From: Alopecurus myosuroides
Lineage: Eukaryota > Streptophyta > Magnoliopsida > Poales > Poaceae
Length of the DNA stretch: 64,000 bases
Direction: 5' to 3'
Assembly (NCBI GenBank): GCA_028641055.1
Contig: CM054061.1
Span: forward strand, 60,828,474-60,892,473
Below are positions 55,763 through 64,000 of the stretch, piece after piece. Positions within the stretch are counted from its first letter, which is position 1. The number at the start of each line of letters is the position of its first letter. The notes under the pieces were generated by a model, which did no database searches, was not told where the DNA came from, and saw nothing but the letters and a program-made list of their open reading frames with translations. The position numbers and the translations under genes are program-made.

Positions 55763-58700
55763 GGATCTATGCGTAGATGATTTGTACGGGTAGAACACAT
55801 ATGAGTATGTGGGCGTTGATGATCATGTTATTGTCTCCTTGAGTATTTTATGACTTAGTATCATAGTAGGATGAAGCTTCCCTAGACTAACTTTACGTGT
55901 ACTATGTACGCGAGACCTGTCTCACTTGTGGCTGAGGGGGTGTCCGTATCTCCTACTATAGTTAAGATCTAATCTATGAAGGGTTGTTAAAAACGTGTTT
56001 ATCAATGTGGTGGTTGATGTTCGTAGGTATGAATGGTTCTATCCTTGAAATCCCTAAGCCACGTAAAATATACAAAAATAAATTAGAGGCGTCTAACTAG
56101 TTTTTGCTAGGCATGTGATGTGATATGCTCAATGTTACAAATTTGATTATGAGATGATCTCTTTTATAAATTATTGATATACCAGCGGGAGCCATATGGT
56201 TGTCCTATTATTGATGGACAATCAAAATGGAGATGCCATAGACTTTGGTGCCACGCCGGTGGAATGATGGAGATCATACCGTAATGCACAAGATGGAGAT
56301 CAAGTGCAAGAAGGACCATATCATATCACATTATCCTTACATGTGATGTTAATCCTTTTATGCATCTTATTTTTCTTAGATAAGCGACAGTAGCATTATA
56401 AGATGATCCATCTCACTTAATATCAAGATAATAATGTGTTCTTCCTTAAGTATGCACCGTTAAGAAAGTTTGTCGTTCCGAGACACCACGTGATGATCGG
56501 GTGTGATAGACTCAACGTTCGCATACAACGGGTGTTTTCAAGCCTAGCATGTATAGACATGGCCTTCAAACACACACAATACTACGGTTCTACTTGGCGA
56601 GCCTAGCATGTACATAATGGCCTCGGAACACGTAACTGAAAGGTAAAGCATGAGTCATATGTATGAGTCGATGTTCGCCTTTGCAGCTACATCATCTCAC
56701 GTGATGATTGGTTTTGGTGTAGTGAATTTGGTTCGTGTAATCACTAAAGATGACTAAGAGGGATGTTGTTTTTGACTGAGAGTTCATGGGATAATTTTGA
56801 ATTAACTTGAACTTATTTATCATGAACAACCAAACAAAGTGAATTTGCACAAATTGTAGTATTCATTGGCATCCACAAAACTACCTTACACTTAGATTGT
56901 TAATTGAGATATAACTGTTATGGTCTGGTAAACCATTTAAGATGTGTACCGTATTAGTGAAATTTAAAATTGAGTCCTATTGTAGATTTTCGGTATCTCC
57001 TACCTAGCTCCATATGATTAATGATTGATTGATCTAGAGAGCAAATAATTCCTACTTAGAATCCAGAGTCATGGTTGCTTCCATATTACTTTATCTTCAA
57101 AAGAATTTTTTATTGATCAAGGTGATTTAGGAGCTGAAAAGAATTGTTTTTAGAAACAATCAAGTGAAAGATATATTGATATCTAGAAACTTATTTGTGG
57201 CAACATGACTGAGTATAATTTAGCGTGACAATGTATGCTTATATTACTTGAATATATGTAATGATTGAAGATGCTAGGCGTTTGAATATTCCAAGAAGTT
57301 GGGCGCTAAAAATTATCCTCTAAATTCCTTCCTTCGAGCTATAGTAGCTTAATCAAAAAATTGTTATGATGCGATGGATTAAAAGTATGGATAAAGTCGT
57401 TTAGGTTACTTGGAGATTGCTAAGAGTGGAGTCCGGAAGAATGCTATTAATATGGTGATAATAGTAGAACAATCAAACTCAAAGTATGACTCAATGGGTG
57501 ATAGTATATGACTAACACGCCAAGGAAAATGAGATAGTACGACTAGCGTTGTTTGATGTTGAATGATTCTTCTTGTAAAGAAAAGGGAATGTTGAAAATA
57601 GAATTACAAAAAGGTATATGGCAGAAAGAAGATAACTGGAAAAGTCCAGCTCAGGAGTATATAGTTGATATACACGTTATAGATGTATTACTAGTTAACA
57701 AAGTAATTTTGGGGTATTTTGATACCAGATTGGTTGGTATGAGTTGTCATACAAAGCAACGCAATACAAGAAATACAAGGGCCTAAAAGGAACTAGTAGT
57801 AGATGTGAAATCGATCATGACAAAACAGAAATAAAGTGTTATTGTGTTCATCGTCATATCGAACCAAACATTCAAGATTTATTTTAAGAACTTAATAAGC
57901 TGTTATTTTGTTCCGGTATATTGTGAGAACAAATGAGACTGTTCAAACTATGACCATATTTCATAATTGATGGATGAGTTAATATAAATCGTGTTGGTAA
58001 AGTAAACATCTATAAAACTGAATGCTAAACGTTGCAAGACGTAAACGAATTTCACTTAAATTGTGACGCCACCATTTTAGTTCATATCAGAAAGAAAAAC
58101 CTGAAGGAACTCCATATTGATGGACTTCCGGAGTCATTTTGTTTTGAATAAATTGACGCTTGTGAGACCTCTTCCAAAAGATGACTAGAATTCTGTTCCT
58201 GTGCAAAAGTAGAATAGACGACTAATTTAATGGAGATTGTACATGTTGATGTATATAGTCCATTATGTATAGTCATATGTGGTGGATTAATTTTTCCTTC
58301 ATAAAATTATGTCGATCATTTGAGTAGATATATCAGTATATCTATTTAAAGAGAACGGAGTTTGACATTTTTTGAATTGGTTCAAACTATTGTTAGTATG
58401 AAGTAAAAATCATCGTATCAAGATAATCAAGTATTTATGATTGGATCATAAAGGATAAAGTTTGAGTTACAAGTTTAGGAAAACATCTGAGAAGTTGCAG
58501 AACTGTTCTACAACTTATACTTCTTGAATACCCCACATTAGTTTGGAGTATTCAAGAGACAAAATCAAACCTTTTTGGACATGGTAAGATTAATAAAAAT
58601 GCCATTATAATTTTGTATTTTATACATTAGAGACAGCCGCTTTTACACTGAAAAGAGCGCCATCATGATCCGTTAAAATTGACACCATATAAGATATGGT

Positions 58701-60658
58701 TTAGGTAGTTACCCCAATTGTCTTTTTCTTAAGTTTTGGTATGCATAGCATGTGTAAAATGTTTACAACCAAAATAGGATAAATATATGTTTATAAGGTT
58801 ATCCCAAATAAAACATTGGGTATTTCTCCTATCACCAAACCAAAGACAAATTTTGTTTGTCAGAAAGGGTTGATTTCTCGAGAAAGTAGTTCTTGCGAAA
58901 CAAGTGAGTGGGAGGACGGTACAAAATCAACAAGATTAGAGAATCTGTTTATCATGTCAAGAGTAGCGCAGCACTGGAAGTTGTTTCGGGGTTTCCTATT
59001 TTGACCAAGTAGAAGACACTACATGTGTTGTAGATACTTCGAATGAGTTTGCGAACTGAACCACAAAAGTCCTAAAACTGTGTACTTAGACCAACCTGTG
59101 GTTTAAGTGTAAAGTTTTGTTTGTACAACAAAGGACTTGGAACTTATAAAGGAAGCAAATGATGGTCCCTGACTTTGGGGAAATTGGCTATGAGTCATTA
59201 TATCTGTGATAACATGCCTGTATGAATATCAAGTATGTGACTTGGTAGTCCTTTCGATAGGCATGGTGCCTAACGATAGCAAACAGGTACTTATAGCAAC
59301 AAAGACATGGATTTTTATATCCTTTGATAGTTGTACTTGTCGAAAAGATGTTTTCGACGAAGTTCAAAGAGTTGACTACTACAAGATTTTGATCTTCAGT
59401 AGTGATACTTTAGTCTTTGCGGATATTTCTAGCAAAAGTTACATATTATGATATGGCATTTGAATAATAAAAACCAACTTTCCTCTTAAGGAAGTTTGAT
59501 CGAGGATGTGTACTTGACACAGTCTGAGAGTTTTGTAAAATTCAAAAGGTTGCTAGAAAGGAATGCACACTTCAATGGTTGAAGTGAGCATAACGAAGTT
59601 GGAATCTTTACCTTAATGAAGTTATCAAAAGAGTTTGATTCCATCATGAACGATAAAGATACTTGTAGAGTTACAAGAAATTAAGTGGGAGCGCTATGAT
59701 ATATTTCCAATGCTTTATGTAGATGACATATGGTTGATTGGAAAATATGTATTTTAAATTAACACGGTTAAGATTTTCATGTTGATGAAATGCTTAGAAG
59801 ATATTGGGCGTCAATATCTATAAGAGATGGATTGAAGCGCCTGATATGATTGAAGCCAAATTACATAGATGAAATACTGAAGTAAGTCAATACCGAAATG
59901 ATAAGGAGTTCTTGCCACATGGAAAATAATTTAGCAAGATTCAGGTGTTTTGACACATGATGAGCATACTTGAAATTAAGATTTCTAAGTCATGTGTTCC
60001 ATGCTATGTACACAACCAGATGAGTCCTATGCTATAAAATGTTATAGCAGGATAATTCATATGATGATTAGACAACAGTGGGAGAGATCCTTGTGTCATT
60101 TTAGAAATGCTAAGGATATGTTTTCTATGTAGTAATGACAAAATATTAGTTGTAATATGTTACACTAATAGTCTTGTCATTTATTCAAATAATTTTATCT
60201 CAATTAAAATATGTGATGAAGGGTAGCACAATAGGCTGGAAGAAAGTTTCATGCTGGATTTGAAAGAGTTTCAAAATTAAAGTATTGTGACGGATACTAC
60301 AACAAAGGCTAAGTATATCGTTGTGTTGACAACCAAATAATAGGAGTATTTTGTGTCAAGGAGTTCTTTATTGAACTTGGCAAACTTCCAAGAATGCTGA
60401 CACTATGAAGCTACATTTTCACAATGTTAGTAACATTGGTTTAAGCTGAGGAATTAAGGTCTCACTGGTTGACTAAATATTTACAAAGTTATTTCATTAG
60501 AGAATGAGTGATGCGTGTAGATGCAAAGAACATGCAAATACAATAGGACCTGAACAGTTCAGATATTTTTTATGATATTTACCACATGCGAAGCATGGTA
60601 ATAACACTGAAACCCCATATGTGTTAAGTGCTTACAGACTAAATTATTGACTCTAGTG
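55763..60658 (+). pseudogene. Copia gag-pol remains of BARE-like element
   Basis: No long frame survives. Fragments in the expected order are a gag knuckle/protease-linker stretch (57590-57700, with GIWQKEDNW and EYIVDIHVIDV), an integrase C-terminal stretch (about 58810-58890, ITKPKTNFVCQKGLISRE), a reverse-transcriptase YVDD box (59716-59727) and an RNase H-like TKAKYI (about 60300-60320). Stops and frameshifts are too many to count reliably. The interior is about 4.9 kb, close to a full gag-pol, so decay is mainly by small lesions. Confidence 0.75.
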
Positions 60659-60670
60659 CAAGTGGGAGAC

Positions 60671-62314
60671 TGAAGGGAATATGCCCGAGAGGCAATAATA
60701 AAGTGGTTATTATCTTATTCCTTATTTATGATGAATGTTTATTTCTCATGCGAGAATTGTATTAACCGGAAATGTTGATACATGTGTGTTTAATGAACAA
60801 ACAATGGTTCCTAGTAAAGCCTCTCCTTTAAATAGCTCGTTGATTAATAGATGATCAAGGTTTCCTGATCATGAACATTGGATGTTGTTAATAACGGGGT
60901 CATGTCATTAGAAGAATGAAGTGATGAACATATACCCAAAGTGAACATAGCAATGCGATCAAGTCATTAAGTTTACATTCAAACATACGAAGTAACTTAT
61001 TCCTTAGACCATGAGCTCGTGTCAATCACTAATACCGGAAGGATGCTTTGATGTCATCAAACGTCACATCATAACAGGGTGACTATAAAGGTGCCGTTAG
61101 GTATTCAGAAAGTATTAGTTGATGCTCATGGATCAAGAGTGGGATTTGTCCATCCAAATGACGGAGAGATATACTCTGGGCCCTCTCGGTGATATCACGT
61201 CGACACCGCTTGCAAGCACGTGACTAGGTCACAAGGATGTCATATCAAGGAAACGAGAAAAGAGTATTTGTCGGAAACGAGATTGAACAAGGTATGGTTG
61301 ATACCAATGATCAGATCTCAGAAAAGTAAAATATCGCGAGACAAAGGGTATTAGTCACGACGTTAATGGTTCACACGATCATGAGAGTCATCGTTGAATA
61401 CATAGGAGTCGTCACATATCTCCAGATCCCGTTGTTTATTATTGATCGGAGAGGAGTCTCGATCATGTCTATGTTATTCACGAACCTTAAGGTGACACAC
61501 TTAAGGTTCGATGACGCATTCGAGAGGATACGGAATATCGAAGAATGTTTTGGGAAGCACCGAAATTGTTTCGGGGAAAATTGAAATAGTTCAAGGGGTT
61601 TTTCATCGAATGGTTGTTAATAGAATTAACAAATGATTCAAGGTGCTATATGAAAAAGTTTGTTAATAGAATTAGAAATGCTGAAATAAAGAAATAAAAA
61701 TGTTTTATTTATTTATTAAAGAAAAACCTTTGGATTTTCTAAGGGTGAAATTTTGGGAGCATGAGTGGGTGTGAGTGGAGTGTCCACTCACATGATGAGG
61801 GAAGAGGTGGGGGCACCACCATGGGCTGGCCGCACCACCCCTTTGGGATGCCTCCCCTTCCCCTATAAAAGGAGGGTGAGAGCTCTCCCTCCTCCACACT
61901 TTCCCACCTCACTTTCTCTCCACCCGCTGCTCTATTCCATGGTCTACGGCTTGGCGAAGCCCTGACCGTGGGATTCTTCACCACCATCACGCCGTCATGC
62001 TGCTGGAGTTCCGATGGATCCTCTACTTCCGCTGCCCCGCTGGATCGAGGGAACAGAGGTCGTCATCAACCGTACGTGTGACCGGTCACGGAGGCACCGC
62101 CGGATTGCGGTGCACATCTTCTCTCTCTCGGGATCGGTGTGAGTACGACTATGCCAACAACGAGATTTGATATCGTAACGCTTTGAGTCTTCGAGGGTAA
62201 GTTCTTCTTAAGACTCTCTCTATGCCCGTTGCACTTCATCTCCTAGATTAGATCTTGGCCCTTCGGGTTTATCACGCGTAGGAAAAAATTGTTTTCTATG
62301 CAACGAACCCTTCA
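60671..62314 (+). repeat. 3' LTR of BARE-like element
   Basis: A 1,644-bp LTR preceded by AAGTGGGAGAC purine tract and ending ACCCTTCA. TATAAA lies at 61864-61869. Confidence 0.92.
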
Positions 62315-62593
62315 CTTTCATCGTCTCTTCGCCAAACTAGTGCATCTATACGATCCCTATTGTATTAGGCGTGTTGAGAACATAAGAGAATCATCCCATC
62401 ACCACGCCAGGAACTATTTGCTAGCACTGTTATTACTAATATATTTTGTTAAGTGCTTATCAGGTGTGGCTGAATGGACAACTCAGCTGCTAAGGTTTAT
62501 AGGTATTCTATGGATCCCCTTGTGTTGAATCAACAAATTGGGTTACAATTACCATCTAAGATTGTTGCGATCTCCTACACTTGTGGGTTATCA
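62315..62593 (+). mobile_element. Outer Gypsy LTR, last piece
   Basis: It ends TTGTTGCGATCTCCTACACTTGTGGGTTATCA-like, the same terminus as the C/D/E LTRs (only the last bases given here as CTTGTGGGTTATCA), and contains AATCAACAAATTGGGTT similar to their 3' part. No primer-binding site follows, so it is not the 5' LTR of a standard element. Confidence 0.55.
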
Positions 62594-63479
62594 GTTCACC
62601 TTCCAGTATTGGAATCCTTCAAGGCGAAATCCAGAGCCTTTACAATGAGTTTAGGGAACACACCCAAAACTGAATTGGGGGCTCCCCAAATCACCACAAA
62701 TCTGTTACAAGAAACATAAGTGAGTATCAAGATGCCTAGCTTTTCCACAAGGAAACCCTATGCTAAAATCCCTCAAGTGAATGAGGGAAAAATTCAAATC
62801 AGCTTACTGAAGATGTAGATGTTGTCCTTCTCCTTCAATCCTCCAAAGATCAACAAGTTTGGTGGAAGGATTGGGAGAAATCTTTCTTTGGTGAGATCAA
62901 CAATGGTGCACTTTTTTCTGGCCGAGCTGACTTGAGGTGGAAGAAGGAGGGGCGGTATTTATACCCCCTCTCATAATGTAGCAGTTGTAGGGAACTAACA
63001 CGTGAGTCTCCGGCCTGGGCTGAAGACTTCCAAAGCTTCCAAGAAAACTCCATCTCTACTCCGGAGGAGCCATCTATGAGTCTTAATTACAAAATCACAG
63101 ACCAAGATGGTCCAGAGTCTCCGGCCACACTCCGGCCTGACTCTGAAGGGGGCAATAGAGATTTGGCACCCAGGTGCAGAACGGAAAGTGCGGAGTCTCT
63201 GGCCATACTCCAGCCTGATCCCGGAGGGAGCATCTGCAAGACACACCAATTTCCAAAAATAAAAAAGTCTGGAGACTCTAGCTGCCGTGAGCCCGGATAC
63301 TCCAGAGATTCACACCAGAGTCTCCGATCTTGGGACCCCGGAATCTCTGGCCTGCTTGCACAGCCATGCCATATCTTACTCCTTTGCTTTTGGGGGTCGA
63401 TGCTTTCAAACAAAAAATACCTAAAACATCTGTAACACTTTACATAGAGTTAGATAATCACTAGTGTTGTTGTCTAACA
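62594..63479 (-). mobile_element. Probable LTR of an unidentified retrotransposon, minus strand
   Basis: On the minus strand the stretch would open TGTTAGACAACAACACTAG at 63479. It has a TATAAAT box at 62963-62957 with downstream leader-like sequence, and several degenerate copies of a GAGTCTCCGGCC-type motif (63005-63360). The left end is not defined because the outer LTR abuts it. No coding sequence. Confidence 0.4.
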
Positions 63480-64000
63480 CACAAAACCAAATGAGGGGTA
63501 AATAAATTTTATTTCAAGGAGTCTTCTTCCCTATTGAAGAGCTGCTCATCCAAGCTCCTCTCTCTACATTTATATGAAGCCTTTAATGCTTGGATCTCCC
63601 TACTCCACCCACCCAAACTTAATTCCCTTGACGGATTTGGTTGAGAAGACCTAGATCTACATCCTCACAGAGCCACAATTCGATTCCCACATTTCTCCTT
63701 TTGGGATCTCGTATATCTCTTGGGTTCCTTGCCATCCTAGAGAAATCCTAGTACTTGTAGATTCCACCTTGATTCAAGAAGCTTCAAATTGTTGAGAGGA
63801 CCCAATTAAGTTGTGGAATCGCCTCAACCTTGTGTAAAGTTCTGGTCAACGCCTTCAAGTCGACCTCATAGTGGAAACGACCATCTCACCCAACGGAGAA
63901 GCTTAATGAGAATAAGGTGTGAACCTTCGTGCTATTGAAGTACCTAGGGGGATCCTCATATCTCCAACGTAGATGTACTTCCCTTGGGAAGGAACCACGT
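63480..64000. other. Repeat-like sequence at right edge, unassigned
   Basis: No gene is seen. The end (about 63950-63995, CTCCAACGTAGATGTACTTCC) resembles leader/LTR sequence of Triticeae retrotransposons, but ends and family could not be set. Confidence 0.3.

Larger units (their letters stand above)
54095..62314 (+). mobile_element. BARE/Angela/Maximus-like Copia element, decayed, 8.2 kb
   Basis: LTRs at 54095-55748 and 60671-62314 (1,654 and 1,644 bp) start TGAAGGGAATATGCCC and end ACCCTTCA, with tRNA-Met primer-binding site at 55750-55762 and purine tract at about 60659-60670. The LTR opening with ...GAGGCAATAATAAA is diagnostic of the BARE/Angela group. LTRs differ at about 5% over the first 110 bases, implying roughly two million years. 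Flanks are CTATC (54090-54094) and CTTTC (62315-62319), a 5-bp duplication with one mismatch. The interior is heavily broken. It lies in the outer Gypsy LTR. Confidence 0.92.

Overview
The window is nuclear DNA of a grass, most like a Triticeae or closely related Pooideae genome. The reasons are the element types: a BARE/Angela/Maximus-type Copia element, Athila-type Gypsy elements with 1.4-kb LTRs, and a coding-free giant-LTR element of the LARD (Sukkula-like) kind. They are stacked inside one another as is usual in large Triticeae intergenic regions. No prokaryotic or organellar features are visible.

Positions 1-11300 are the low-copy edge. A decayed gene on the minus strand (about 8179 down to 1) encodes a protein with CCHC zinc knuckles and a DUF4283-like domain. 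It is split by a solo LTR (243-871, target duplication ATACC) and by a young Copia element (2726-7741, target duplication GGCAG). Next to it, also on the minus strand, lies the only intact host gene I can support: a single-exon F-box protein of 528 residues (8563-10149). A small MITE-like element and an unassigned stretch follow.

Positions 11460 to about 63480 are a nest of LTR retrotransposons. The outermost recognisable layer is a Gypsy LTR in plus orientation, cut into 11920-12208, 53258-54094 and 62315-62593. Inside it sit three copies (called C, D and E here) of one Athila-like family. C is minus (12209-37774, interrupted by F), D is plus (37775-53257, interrupted by E and lacking its 5' half), and E is minus (40228-49812, target duplication GCCTT). 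All three carry gag/protease remnants (D only protease) and a third ORF near the 3' LTR, but none has reverse transcriptase, RNase H or integrase. C is split by F, a very young element at 17211-33179 (target duplication GGGTC). F has two 6,085-bp LTRs differing at about twenty positions, and a 3.8-kb internal domain with primer-binding site and polypurine tract but no retrotransposon protein. The right part of the outer LTR holds a decayed BARE/Angela-like Copia element (54095-62314). The last 1.4 kb is further LTR-like repeat sequence.

Relative order of insertion, from nesting and LTR divergence: outer LTR first; then D and C; E into D; the BARE-like element into the outer LTR (its order relative to the others is not fixed); F into C most recently. 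The Copia element in the DUF4283 pseudogene is also recent. The best candidates for something undescribed are F, with its giant LTRs, repeated hairpins and LTR-derived internal domain, and the C/D/E family, which spread without its own polymerase genes.
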